DNA of 64,000 nt from Verrucomicrobiales bacterium (lineage in GTDB: Bacteria > Verrucomicrobiota > Verrucomicrobiia > Limisphaerales > J093), in assembly GCA_024233305.1 (NCBI GenBank), contig JACKPV010000024.1, positions 62,001 to 126,000 of the forward strand. Direction: 5' to 3'. The number at the start of each line of letters is the position of its first letter. The stretch's first letter is position 1. A model generated the notes under the pieces. That model was not told where the DNA came from and ran no database searches. It was given only the letters and a program-made list of their open reading frames with translations. Positions 8,349 through 16,405 of this stretch are shown here, piece by piece. A program made the translations under genes and the position numbers.

Positions 8349-9368
8349 CTAGAGCTTCTTTGCCGCTTCCTTGGGCGCCTCAAGCAGGGATGCATCCAGG
8401 TTCATCCCCAGCCCAAGCCCGAGCGCGGACAGCTTTTCCTTGATCTCGTTCAGAGACTTCTTGCCAAAATTCCGGTACTTGAGCATCTCCTGCTCGGTCT
8501 TCAGCGCGAGTTGCCCCACCGTGGTAATATTCGCGTTGTTCAGGCAGTTCGCTGCCCGCACGCTCAGTTCGATTTCGTTCACGCTCATGTTGAGGAGCTT
8601 CTTCATACGCAGACGCTCCTCGTCCTGCGAATCGGATTCCTCCTCGAACTCGATCGCGTTCTGATCGTACCCGACGAACACGTCCAGATGCTTCTGCAGC
8701 ACGGCCGAAGACTGCACCAACGCATCTTCGGGAGCGATCCGACCGTCGGTCCAGATTTCCAGGATCAGGCGGTCGTAGTCCGTCTTTTGCCCGACGCGCG
8801 CGTCCTCGACGGTGTAGCGAACGCGACTGACCGGCGAGAAGAGCGAGTCAATGGCGATCACGCCAATCGGTTGATCCGGCTTCTTGTTCTCGTCCCCGGG
8901 ACAAAAACCGCGGCCCACCCGAACCTCAAACTCGATCTCGAGCTTCCGTTTCTTGTCCAGCGTGCAGATCAACTGATCCGGATTGACGACTTCCAGCCCC
9001 TGACAGAGCTGGATGTCCTTTGCCGTCACCGGTCCGTCCTGGTTGACCGACAAGATCAGCGTCGGGAACTCGCGGGCGTTATTGGCCGCCTTGAACTTGA
9101 CCCGCTTCAGGTTGAGCACGATTTCCGTGACATCCTCGACGACGCCCTCGACGGTGCTGAACTCGTGGTTCGCCCCGTCGATCTTCACGGAGGTAATCGC
9201 CGCCCCCTCGAGTGAGGACAGCAGCACCCGCCGCAGTGAATTGCCAATGGTATAGCCGTAACCCGTCTCGAAAGGCTCCGCAAAGAACTTTGCGTAAGTG
9301 GGCGTGGCTGACTCGTCCTCGCGCTGCAAACGGCGAGGCATCTCGAACCGACCTAAACGAACTGGCAT
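8349..9368 (-). CDS. rpoA: DNA-directed RNA polymerase subunit alpha
   Basis: The alpha subunit forms the dimer on which RNA polymerase assembles and contacts promoters and activators. The 339 residues contain the N-terminal assembly domain with GYTIGNSLRRVLLSSLEGAAI near 36-56. An acidic linker, EFEEESDSQDEE, follows. The C-terminal helix-hairpin-helix domain has SVRAANCLNNANITTVGQL and KYRNFGKKSLNEIKEKL. The gene lies between rpsD and rplQ, the usual alpha-operon position, and after a 98-bp gap downstream of rpsD. Confidence 0.97.
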   Translation of the reverse strand: MPVRLGRFEMPRRLQREDESATPTYAKFFAEPFETGYGYTIGNSLRRVLLSSLEGAAITSVKIDGANHEFSTVEGVVEDVTEIVLNLKRVKFKAANNAREFPTLILSVNQDGPVTAKDIQLCQGLEVVNPDQLICTLDKKRKLEIEFEVRVGRGFCPGDENKKPDQPIGVIAIDSLFSPVSRVRYTVEDARVGQKTDYDRLILEIWTDGRIAPEDALVQSSAVLQKHLDVFVGYDQNAIEFEEESDSQDEERLRMKKLLNMSVNEIELSVRAANCLNNANITTVGQLALKTEQEMLKYRNFGKKSLNEIKEKLSALGLGLGMNLDASLLEAPKEAAKKL

Positions 9369-9466
9369 AGTGTTTTAACTCGACAATTGCAATCTGGCCC
9401 GGGGTCTTCCCGCGCGGCACCGGGCCCGTATAATTGTCGCTCCCGCACCCGCGGGAGACTGACGCT

Positions 9467-10075
9467 CTAGCGGGAATAAAACTCGACCACCGCCTGCTCG
9501 TTGCCGATCGGCTGGATCTCGTCACGCGACGGAATCCGCATCACAACCCCCTTGAACATGTCCTTGTCCAGGGACAGCCATTCCGGAACCATGCGGCTGG
9601 TGGAAATCTCGAAACTGCGGGTCGCCATCTGCCGCGAGACGCTCGCGTTGCGCACCTCGACCACGTCATTCACCTGCAAGGCACACGAAGGAATCGCGAC
9701 GCGCCGACCGTTGACGTGGATGTGGCCGTGGTTGACCATCTGGCGGGCGGCGGCACGCGTCGGCGCGAACCCGAGATGGAAAACGACGTTGTCAAGCCGC
9801 GTCTCCAGAGCCTGGAGCATCAACTCACCCGTAACGCCACGCTTGCGGGTCGACTCCTCGTAGATCCGTCGGAACTGTTTTTCCTGCAGTCCGTAGTAGT
9901 ACCGGATCTTCTGTTTCTCCATCAAACCCAGCGCAAACTCGCTGATCTTGCGCCGACTGCGCGGTCCGTGCATCCCGGGCGGGTAGCCGCGCCGCTCCAA
10001 ATACTTCGAACTGCCGAAGATCGGCACTCCAAACCGCCGACTGATCCGCACCCTGGGGCCTGTATAACGAGCCAT
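9467..10075 (-). CDS. rpsD: 30S ribosomal protein S4
   Basis: Primary 16S rRNA-binding protein of the small-subunit body. The 202 residues begin MARYTGPRVRISRRFGVPIF; I chose the ATG at 10073-10075 because the upstream frame (to 10129) overlaps rpsK coding sequence and is not conserved. The central part has the typical EKQKIRYYYGLQEKQFRRIY. The S4 RNA-binding domain has ETRLDNVVFHLGFAPTRAAARQMVNHGHI. No CxxC zinc motif is seen near the N-terminus, so it is the zinc-free form. Confidence 0.96.
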   Translation of the reverse strand: MARYTGPRVRISRRFGVPIFGSSKYLERRGYPPGMHGPRSRRKISEFALGLMEKQKIRYYYGLQEKQFRRIYEESTRKRGVTGELMLQALETRLDNVVFHLGFAPTRAAARQMVNHGHIHVNGRRVAIPSCALQVNDVVEVRNASVSRQMATRSFEISTSRMVPEWLSLDKDMFKGVVMRIPSRDEIQPIGNEQAVVEFYSR

Positions 10076-10098
10076 ATCGAAAGAAAGTTCCGTGGTTC

Positions 10099-10701
10099 CT
10101 AGACGCGACGCTTCTTGCGGGGCCGACAACCGTTGTGCGGCACCGGCGTCACGTCCTTGATGAGCGTGATTTCCAAACCGATGGCCTGGAGGGCGCGGAT
10201 GGCGGACTCCCGACCCGAACCGGGCCCCTTGACCTGCACCTCCACCTCCCGAACGCCGTGGGCCATGGCCTGACGCGCCGCATCCTGGGCCACCTGCTGC
10301 GCCGCGAATGCCGTGCTCTTCCGCGAGCCCCGAAAACCGATCTTGCCGGCCGTGGCCCAGGAAATCACGTTGCCCTGGGCGTCGGTGATCGAGACCGTGG
10401 TGTTGTTGAAGGTCGCCAGAATATGAGCGATCCCCGAAGCGACGTTCTTCGCCCCCTTGGCCTTGACGATCTTCTTGGCGCCAATGTCATCCGCCAGCAA
10501 CTCGGCCGCGGTTGGGGCTGAAGCCGCCTCGGGACCCGCCGGCGCCTCGGGCTTCGCCTCGGCCGCCTTCTTGTCGCCATCCTTGGGCCGGGCCGACTTT
10601 TTCGCCGGCTTGGCTCCTTCGCTTGCCGCTGGCTTCGTCTCTTCGGGCGTCGCAGGGGCGCTCTCGGCGGATGTCACTGGTTGCTTGTGCTCTTCGGGCA
10701 T
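10099..10701 (-). CDS. rpsK: 30S ribosomal protein S11 with long N-terminal extension
   Basis: Platform protein of the small subunit. The conserved S11 domain starts near residue 80 (KNVASGIAHILATFNNTTVSI) and runs to the C-terminus PHNGCRPRKKRRV. It includes the conserved GSGRESAIRALQAIGL block. About 75 residues of Ala, Pro, Lys and Glu precede it, whereas family members usually have only 10-15 residues there. I found no better internal start with a ribosome-binding site, and the extension begins 12 bases after rpsM, consistent with operon spacing, so I keep the long form. Confidence 0.93.
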   Translation of the reverse strand: MPEEHKQPVTSAESAPATPEETKPAASEGAKPAKKSARPKDGDKKAAEAKPEAPAGPEAASAPTAAELLADDIGAKKIVKAKGAKNVASGIAHILATFNNTTVSITDAQGNVISWATAGKIGFRGSRKSTAFAAQQVAQDAARQAMAHGVREVEVQVKGPGSGRESAIRALQAIGLEITLIKDVTPVPHNGCRPRKKRRV

Positions 10702-10713
10702 ACTTCGAGATGT

Positions 10714-11109
10714 TTAGTGGATTCCGGTCTTGGCGTTCGGATTGCGCACCACGCCGACGGTCTTTCGGGGGCCTTTCCGCGTGCGGGCGTTGGTTTGGGT
10801 CCGTTGGCCGCGCACCGGGAGGTTCCTCAGGTGCCGCATCCCCCGGTAACACTTGATGCCCTGCAACCGCTTCAGGTTCATACCGATCTCCCGGCGCAAA
10901 TCGCCTTCGATCAGATAATCCCCTTCCTGAAGCACGTGGACAATTTGCGACAGCTGCTCCTCCGTCAGGTCCTTGGCCCGAATCGAAGGGTCAACCTGCG
11001 CCCGCTCCACGATCTCGTCTGCAAGGGTCGGCCCAATGCCATAAATGTAGCGCAGCGAAATCCCGACGCGCTTTTCCCCAGGAATGTCTACACCAAGAAT
11101 ACGTGCCAT
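10714..11109 (-). CDS. rpsM: 30S ribosomal protein S13
   Basis: Head protein of the small subunit that makes bridge B1 with L5 and contacts P-site tRNA. The 131 residues begin MARILGVDIPGEKRVGISLRYIYGIG. They contain the helix-two-turn-helix region and end with the tRNA-contacting basic tail RTRKGPRKTVGVVRNPNAK. It sits between rpmJ and rpsK, as in the canonical alpha operon. Confidence 0.97.
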   Translation of the reverse strand: MARILGVDIPGEKRVGISLRYIYGIGPTLADEIVERAQVDPSIRAKDLTEEQLSQIVHVLQEGDYLIEGDLRREIGMNLKRLQGIKCYRGMRHLRNLPVRGQRTQTNARTRKGPRKTVGVVRNPNAKTGIH

Positions 11110-11121
11110 AATCCGAGTCTC

Positions 11122-11235
11122 TCAGCCCTGGCGCTGTTTGTGGCGGGGATTCGTGCAAATCACCCGAATCACACCCTTGCGCCGGATAATGCGACAATGC
11201 TCACAGAGCCTTTTTACTGATGGTCTAACCTTCAT
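11122..11235 (-). CDS. rpmJ: 50S ribosomal protein L36
   Basis: A 37-residue zinc-binding ribosomal protein read directly from the minus strand: it starts MKVRPSVKRLCEHCRIIRRK and ends HKQRQG. The zinc ligands Cys11, Cys14, Cys27 and His32 are all present, so this is the C-plus form. The ATG at 11233-11235 lies inside the 3' end of infA (11-base overlap). The gene is 12 bases upstream of rpsM, matching the usual infA-rpmJ-rpsM order. Confidence 0.96.
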   Translation of the reverse strand: MKVRPSVKRLCEHCRIIRRKGVIRVICTNPRHKQRQG

Positions 11236-11449
11236 GCTTACCAAGCCTTTCCAAAACAAAACCCTTTCGCGGGTCGGCGACCGTCACTTCCACCCGGACA
11301 GTCTCGCCCACGCCGATGCCGCCCACCTCAGGCGCCCGCCGGCCGGGACGCGCGTAAACCACGTGGCCATTGCTCAACCCTACACACAGGGCGCCCTGAA
11401 TGTGCCGGAGCACTGTACCGACCGCGATCACAAAGCCGGAGCGAGGCAT
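11225..11449 (-). CDS. infA: Translation initiation factor IF-1 (divergent)
   Basis: A single S1/OB-fold domain of 74 residues, with the IF-1-like signatures GTVL, LSNGHVVYARPGRR and GETVRVEVTVADPRKGFV. Position supports the call: it lies between map and rpmJ, the canonical place. It differs from typical IF-1 by lacking the MAKED start and the Lys/Arg-rich GRITYR ending; the C-terminus reads ERLGKHEG. It overlaps map by 22 bases and rpmJ by 11 bases. A GGAG lies about 8 bases before the ATG, inside map. IF-1 blocks the A site and helps IF-2 and IF-3 during initiation. Confidence 0.82.
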   Translation of the reverse strand: MPRSGFVIAVGTVLRHIQGALCVGLSNGHVVYARPGRRAPEVGGIGVGETVRVEVTVADPRKGFVLERLGKHEG

Positions 11450-12195
11450 GTCAGAATCTCCGGTTCAGCCGCCGTGACCAACACTGTGTGTTCAAAATGC
11501 GCCGATGGCAATCCATCTTCGCTGACCACCGTCCATCCGTCAGCGAGAACCCTCACCCCGGCCCGGCCCGCATTGACCATGGGCTCGATCGCCAGCGTCA
11601 TTCCCGCTTTCAGTTGCGGCGAGGCTTTCCGCCCCCGACGATCAACGTAATTGGGGATCTGCGGCTCTTCGTGCATCGATCGTCCCACGCCGTGACCGAC
11701 GAACTCCCGCACCACACTGTATCCGTGCGACTCGACCAGTTCCTGAACGGCGCCTGAAATGTCAGCGACGCAATTACCCGACCGTGCCTGCGCCACACCT
11801 GCATCCAGCGCCTGTTGGGTAACTTCCATCAACCGCTGATGCTCGGGACGGCAACCACCCACTGCCACCGTCCTGGCGTTATCGCCAATGAACCCCTCAA
11901 AATGTACCCCGACATCGACACTCACGATGTCTCCGAACTGCAGTCGGCGATCCGATGCAAGGCCGTGTACCACCTCCTCGTTGACCGAGATGCAGAGGTG
12001 GCAAGGATACCTTCGGTAGCCCAGGAAAGCGCTCCGCCCACCGAGCTCGCGGATCCGATCTGCTCCATAATCATCGACCTCGCGGGTCGTCACCCCCGGC
12101 CGGACAAAACGCACCACATCATCCAGAACCCGGGCGGCCACCCGCCCGGCCCGCCGCATCCCGTCCTGCGCCTTCTGGTTCTTGATGTGAATCAC
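11428..12195 (-). CDS. map: Methionine aminopeptidase, type I
   Basis: Removes the initiator methionine from new proteins. The 255 residues carry the five metal ligands in order: two Asp in DIVSVDVGVHFEGFIGDNART, His in GHGVGRSMHEEPQIPNY, Glu in LAIEPMVNAG and Glu in SAHFEHTVLVT. There is no N-terminal zinc-finger extension, so it is type Ia. It lies downstream of secY in the spc operon; adk, which often separates secY and map, is missing. Its end overlaps infA. Confidence 0.96.
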   Translation of the reverse strand: MIHIKNQKAQDGMRRAGRVAARVLDDVVRFVRPGVTTREVDDYGADRIRELGGRSAFLGYRRYPCHLCISVNEEVVHGLASDRRLQFGDIVSVDVGVHFEGFIGDNARTVAVGGCRPEHQRLMEVTQQALDAGVAQARSGNCVADISGAVQELVESHGYSVVREFVGHGVGRSMHEEPQIPNYVDRRGRKASPQLKAGMTLAIEPMVNAGRAGVRVLADGWTVVSEDGLPSAHFEHTVLVTAAEPEILTCLAPAL

Positions 12196-12283
12196 CGGGA
12201 CGTCAAGCGATCAAGTCGGATTGCAAAGATCAAAAGCCACATGCTCCGGACAAAGCGGAACCCGCATTCCGTGCCTGGTTCCT

Positions 12284-13681
12284 TCAGAACCGACCGCGGA
12301 TTCGGCCCTTCTTCAGGAAGCCATCGTAGTGGCGCATCAACAGGTGCGATTCCATCTGCCGGGTCGTATCGAGCAAAACCCCGACCATGATCAGCATGCT
12401 GGTGCCGCCGAAGAACTGCCCCACCTCGAAAGGCACGCCGGCCCACTTGAACATCAGCGTCGGGATCACCGCGATGATCACGAGAAAAATGGCACCCGCC
12501 AACGTGATCCGGCTCATGGCCCGATGCAGGAAATCGCTGGTCGCCTGGCCGGGTCGCACGCCCGGGATGTAACCGCCATATTTCTTGAGGTCATCAGCTA
12601 TCTGGATCTCGTTGAACTGAGTCGCCACCCAGAAATAGGAGAAGAACAGGATCATCAACGCCTCCACGGTGATGTAGGGCATCGTGCCGTACTGCAGGGC
12701 GGCGGCAAGCGCATCGCACAGCTTGGAGAACCCACTCATGCCATCGCGGGTCACCGCAGCAAGGGTGGAGAATATTTTGCCCGGAAACATCAGAATCGCC
12801 TGGGCAAAGATGATCGGCATGACGCCGGCGTAGTTCACACGCAGCGGCATGAAGGAGGTTCCGCCGGAGTACACCTTGCGCCCCACCGCGCGTTGCGCGT
12901 ACTGAACCGGGATCTTACGCTGAGCTTGCGTCACGGCGATAATGGCCGCCACCACCCCCACCAACAGGAGCACCAAAGCGATTCCGTGGAACAGGTTGAA
13001 CGACGCCTGGGCTCCCTGCGGCGGAAAGAACATGAACCAGACGGCCTGCATCGCCTGGGGCAGGCGCGAAACGATGCCGATCGTAATGACGAGGGATACG
13101 CCATTCCCGATGCCCCGGTCGCTGATCTGCTCGCCAAGCCACATCAGCAGCAGGGTTCCGGTCGTCAGCATCAACACCGTCTGCACGCGGTACCACCAGA
13201 TGTTGTCGAGGAGAACCAGTTCCCCGGCGAACCTCTCGCCGAAAACCTTCTGCGGGTTCTCCCATCCCAGCGCCATCACAAAACCCTGTCCGAGACATAG
13301 GATCACGGTGAGGTAGCGACCGTACTGGATGATTTTGGTCCGCCCCCCTTCTTCCCGGGTCAGCTTGCTAAGCTGCGGGATAACCGCGCTGAGCAACTGA
13401 ATGATGATCGTGGCGCTGATGTACGGCATGATGCCCAGAGATCCGATGGCACACTTTTCCAAGGCGCCCCCGGTGAACATGCTGTACATGCCCAGCAGAC
13501 CGCTGTTGCGGTTCGCGCTTTGCTCGAAGAACTGCGCGAGCGCGCCGCCGTCCAAGCCCGGAATCGGAATCAAGGCAACCAGACGGCAAACCGCCAGGAT
13601 AAGGACGGTGAAGATGATCCTCGACTTCAGCTCCGGGATCTTAAAGCAGTTCGCGAATGTATTGAGGATCGACTTCAGCAT
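12284..13681 (-). CDS. secY: Preprotein translocase subunit SecY
   Basis: Channel-forming subunit of the Sec translocon in the inner membrane. The 465 residues start MLKSILNTFANCFKIPELK and contain about ten hydrophobic segments. The plug and lateral gate region is PIPGLDGGALAQFF, and the cytoplasmic loop motif AQRKIPVQYAQRAVGRK contacts the ribosome and SecA. The C-terminal tail DGFLKKGRIRGRF is typical. It follows rplO by 15 bases. An 88-bp gap to map holds no gene; adk would be expected there in many bacteria. Confidence 0.97.
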   Translation of the reverse strand: MLKSILNTFANCFKIPELKSRIIFTVLILAVCRLVALIPIPGLDGGALAQFFEQSANRNSGLLGMYSMFTGGALEKCAIGSLGIMPYISATIIIQLLSAVIPQLSKLTREEGGRTKIIQYGRYLTVILCLGQGFVMALGWENPQKVFGERFAGELVLLDNIWWYRVQTVLMLTTGTLLLMWLGEQISDRGIGNGVSLVITIGIVSRLPQAMQAVWFMFFPPQGAQASFNLFHGIALVLLLVGVVAAIIAVTQAQRKIPVQYAQRAVGRKVYSGGTSFMPLRVNYAGVMPIIFAQAILMFPGKIFSTLAAVTRDGMSGFSKLCDALAAALQYGTMPYITVEALMILFFSYFWVATQFNEIQIADDLKKYGGYIPGVRPGQATSDFLHRAMSRITLAGAIFLVIIAVIPTLMFKWAGVPFEVGQFFGGTSMLIMVGVLLDTTRQMESHLLMRHYDGFLKKGRIRGRF

Positions 13682-13696
13682 AACCGTCCCCAGCCG

Positions 13697-14158
13697 TCAG
13701 GCGCCCGCCGCCCTTGTTACGAGTTCGCAGGCGCCGCCGGCCTGCTCGATCTTCGCCTTGGCGGAGGCGCTGAAGCGATGGGCGCGCACCGTCAGTTTTC
13801 GCTCAAGCTTGCCGTTACCAAGGATCTTCACCCCGGCCGCCTGGCCATTCGCCAGCCCCGCCTTGCCCAGCAGTTCGAGGTCAACCTCCGTGCCGTCCTC
13901 GAACCGGTTCAACGCCGACACATTCACCGGCAAGTAGGCCACCGTATGCCGGGCATTGTTAAAACCCCGCTTCGGCAGTCGCCGGACCAAGGGCATCTGG
14001 CCACCCTCGAACCCCGGCCGGATGGAGCCACCGGAACGGGCGCGTTGGCCCTTGTGGCCCTTGGTGCTCGTGCCACCCCGACCGCTTCCTTGCCCCTGGC
14101 CGATCCGCTTCCGCCGGTGCTTCGCCCCCGGCCTTGGTTTCAAATTGTGTAGTCGCAT
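13697..14158 (-). CDS. rplO: 50S ribosomal protein L15
   Basis: Large-subunit assembly protein of 153 residues. The N-terminal Gly/Arg-rich extended tail begins MRLHNLKPRPGAKHRRKRIG and continues with GQGSGRGGTSTKGHKGQRAR. The C-terminal globular part includes ANGQAAGVKILGNGKLERKL. It starts 7 bases after rpsE, so there is no room for rpmD (L30), which lies between rpsE and rplO in most genomes that have it. Confidence 0.96.
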   Translation of the reverse strand: MRLHNLKPRPGAKHRRKRIGQGQGSGRGGTSTKGHKGQRARSGGSIRPGFEGGQMPLVRRLPKRGFNNARHTVAYLPVNVSALNRFEDGTEVDLELLGKAGLANGQAAGVKILGNGKLERKLTVRAHRFSASAKAKIEQAGGACELVTRAAGA

Positions 14159-14165
14159 GACGTTC

Positions 14166-14777
14166 CTAAGCGTTCACTGGGGTCGCCACCTGCTCCGCAG
14201 CGATGGACTTGCCGCGCTGCTCATAAATCTGTTCGCGCAACCGCAGCTGCAACAAGGCGGTCAGGGTGGCCTTCGCCACGTTCGCCGCGTTGTTGGAGCC
14301 GAGGGATTTGCTCAGCACGTTTCGCACCCCGGCAAGTTCGAGAACCGCCCGGACGGTCTTGCCGGCGATGACCCCGGTGCCGGGTGAGGCCGGGCGCAGC
14401 AGGACCCGCGCCCCGTCGTAGACACAAGTCACCTCGTGTGGGATCGTGTTGTCGCGCAGCGCGATGTTGACCATGCCGGAGCGCGCGTTTTCGCTGCCCT
14501 TACGGATGGCATCCGCGACCTCGCCGGCCTTGCCCAGGCCCAGGCCGACCTTGCCCTGCTTGTCCCCCACAACGACCAGGGCACTGAAGCTGAAGCGTCT
14601 TCCACCCTTGACCACCTTGGATGAGCGGTTGATAAAGATGACCTTTTCGCCCAGATCGTCTCCGGGGCCTCCGTCTCCTCGTCCCCCCTCGCGGGGAGGC
14701 CTATTACGGCGCCCAGGCCTTGCGGGGCCACGGGGGGGGCGACTGCCTGAAACTGATGAATGTGCTTGCTCGGCCAC
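14166..14777 (-). CDS. rpsE: 30S ribosomal protein S5
   Basis: Small-subunit protein involved in decoding fidelity and mRNA unwinding. The 203 residues include the N-terminal double-stranded-RNA-binding fold (KVVKGGRRFSFSALVVVGD, with GKVGLGLGKAGEV) and the C-terminal block GTGVIAGKTVRAVLELAGV. The first 40 residues are an unusual Arg/Gly/Pro-rich extension encoded over a run of eight G at 14732-14739. The Val/Gly loop linked to spectinomycin binding (KVVKGG) is intact. Confidence 0.96.
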   Translation of the reverse strand: MAEQAHSSVSGSRPPRGPARPGRRNRPPREGGRGDGGPGDDLGEKVIFINRSSKVVKGGRRFSFSALVVVGDKQGKVGLGLGKAGEVADAIRKGSENARSGMVNIALRDNTIPHEVTCVYDGARVLLRPASPGTGVIAGKTVRAVLELAGVRNVLSKSLGSNNAANVAKATLTALLQLRLREQIYEQRGKSIAAEQVATPVNA

Positions 14778-14794
14778 AATTAACTCCTGAGTGA

Positions 14795-15160
14795 TTAGAA
14801 TTTGATCCCCGCTTCACGCACCGCGTCCGCCAGGGCCTTCACCTTGCCATGGTAGCGAGCCCCGGAGCGGTCAAAAACGACCTGCGTGATCCCCCGCTCG
14901 CGGGCAAGCTCCCCGGCGAACTTACCCAACCGGCCGGCGCTCTTGACATTTGCCGCCAGAGCGGCGCGGTCGTCCAGGGTCTTGCTGCGGGTGGATGCGG
15001 ACGCCAAGGTGATGCCGGCCACATCATCGATGAACTGAACGTAGATGTGCTGACCGGTGAACCGCACACTCAACCGTGGTCGTTCGGCGCTGCCATGCAC
15101 CTTCCGCCGGATGCGCCGGCGGCGTCGTTGCGAAAGCTCCTGCTTCTTCTCGATTCTCAT
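14795..15160 (-). CDS. rplR: 50S ribosomal protein L18
   Basis: Binds 5S rRNA together with L5 and L25. The 121 residues begin with a basic tail (MRIEKKQELSQRRRRRIRRK) and contain the conserved RPRLSVRFTGQHIYVQFIDD, with QVVFDRSGARYHGKVKALADAVREAGI at the end. It lies between rplF and rpsE in spc-operon order. Confidence 0.96.
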   Translation of the reverse strand: MRIEKKQELSQRRRRRIRRKVHGSAERPRLSVRFTGQHIYVQFIDDVAGITLASASTRSKTLDDRAALAANVKSAGRLGKFAGELARERGITQVVFDRSGARYHGKVKALADAVREAGIKF

Positions 15161-15192
15161 CTTGTTGGGGGAAGATTGCGGTGCCTGCCGGC

Positions 15193-15729
15193 CTATTGAA
15201 CGGTCTTGCCTTCCTTGCGCACAATGCGCTCGCCGGCGTAACGCACGCCTTTGCCCTTGTACGGTTCCGCGGGGTAGAAACCCCTCAACTCGGAGGCGAC
15301 CAATCCCACGGCCTGCTTGTCCGCGCCCTCGATCACGACCTTCGTGTTCTCCTCGACCTTCACACTGACGCCCGCGGGAATCGGATACACGATGGGATGC
15401 GAATAACCAAGGTTCATGGTGATCTTCTCGCCCTGAACCGCGGCCTTGAAACCCACGCCGTGAATCTCAAGCCGCCGAACGTAGCCTTCATGGACGCCCT
15501 TCACCATGTTGTTCAGGATCGCCCGGCCGAGACCGTGGAGCGCGCGAACCTCGGGCTCGTCGCTGGCCCGTGTCACTTTAATCTGCCCGTCTTCGATCGT
15601 CGCCGCTGTCCGGCGCGGCAAATCGAAGGTCAGTTTTCCTTTCGGGCCCTCGACCACGACGCGCTGTCCGTCGACCGAGGCTTTGACCTTGGGCGGAAGG
15701 GATATGGGAAGTTTGCCTACTCGCGACAT
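15193..15729 (-). CDS. rplF: 50S ribosomal protein L6
   Basis: Large-subunit protein near the factor-binding stalk base. The 178 residues begin MSRVGKLPISLPPKVKASVD. Two similar alpha-beta domains follow, and the C-terminal signature EPYKGKGVRYAGERIVRKEGKT is complete. Its position between rpsH and rplR is the standard one; the gap to rplR is 32 bases. Confidence 0.97.
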   Translation of the reverse strand: MSRVGKLPISLPPKVKASVDGQRVVVEGPKGKLTFDLPRRTAATIEDGQIKVTRASDEPEVRALHGLGRAILNNMVKGVHEGYVRRLEIHGVGFKAAVQGEKITMNLGYSHPIVYPIPAGVSVKVEENTKVVIEGADKQAVGLVASELRGFYPAEPYKGKGVRYAGERIVRKEGKTVQ

Positions 15730-15742
15730 AACCTGAATTCTC

Positions 15743-16129
15743 CTACCAGACGTGACACAGAACTTCGCCGCCGAGATTGGCCTTGCGCGCCTCCCGTCCG
15801 GTCATGACGCCGCGGGAAGTGGACAGGACGGCGACTCCCAAGCCGGCCAATACGCGGGGCACTTCGGTTGCTCCGACATAGTGGCGCAGCCCAGGCTTGC
15901 TGATCCGCTTGAGGCCGGTCACCGCTCCCCGCCGTGCGGTGTACTTCAACGTCAGATGGAGCGTCTTCCGCCCTTCGCCCGTTACCTGGCAGCCGGCAAG
16001 GTAACCCTCCTGCACGAGCACCCGGGCGACGTTCTCCTTGAGCCGCGAGTGCGGCATTTCGACCTCCTTCAGCAGCGCCCGGTTGGCGTTGCGAATGCGG
16101 GTCAACAAGTCGGCAATTGGATCGGTCAT
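15743..16129 (-). CDS. rpsH: 30S ribosomal protein S8
   Basis: Binds the central domain of 16S rRNA and in E. coli represses spc-operon translation. The 128 residues begin MTDPIADLLTRIRNANRALL. They end with the RNA-binding signature STSRGVMTGREARKANLGG followed by EVLCHVW. It follows rpsN by 3 bases. Confidence 0.97.
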   Translation of the reverse strand: MTDPIADLLTRIRNANRALLKEVEMPHSRLKENVARVLVQEGYLAGCQVTGEGRKTLHLTLKYTARRGAVTGLKRISKPGLRHYVGATEVPRVLAGLGVAVLSTSRGVMTGREARKANLGGEVLCHVW

Positions 16130-16132
16130 GGC

Positions 16133-16402
16133 TTACCAGCTCGCTTTGGTGACCCCTGGAATCAGCCCGGCCAGCGCGCGCTCCCGGAAGGTCAATCGTG
16201 ACATCTGAAATTTGCGAAGAAACGCCCTTTTTCTCCCGCTGACCTGGCAGCGGTTCACCACCCGGACGGGGCTGGCGTCACGGGGCAGCTTCGACAGACC
16301 GGCGTAATCGTGCCGCGCCTTCAACTCCGCCCGCTTCGCGGCGTACTTTTTCACCGTGTTGCGGCGGCGCTTGTCGCGCTCAATCCAGGATTTCTTCGAC
16401 AT
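16133..16402 (-). CDS. rpsN: 30S ribosomal protein S14 (zinc-free type)
   Basis: Head protein of the small subunit. At 89 residues, with no CxxC pairs, it is the long zinc-independent (C-minus) form. Conserved parts are KYAAKRAELKARHDYAGL near 19-36 and the C-terminal RKFQMSRLTFRERALAGLIPG. It is packed between rplE (3-base gap) and rpsH (3-base gap). Confidence 0.96.
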   Translation of the reverse strand: MSKKSWIERDKRRRNTVKKYAAKRAELKARHDYAGLSKLPRDASPVRVVNRCQVSGRKRAFLRKFQMSRLTFRERALAGLIPGVTKASW

Positions 16403-16405
16403 AGT

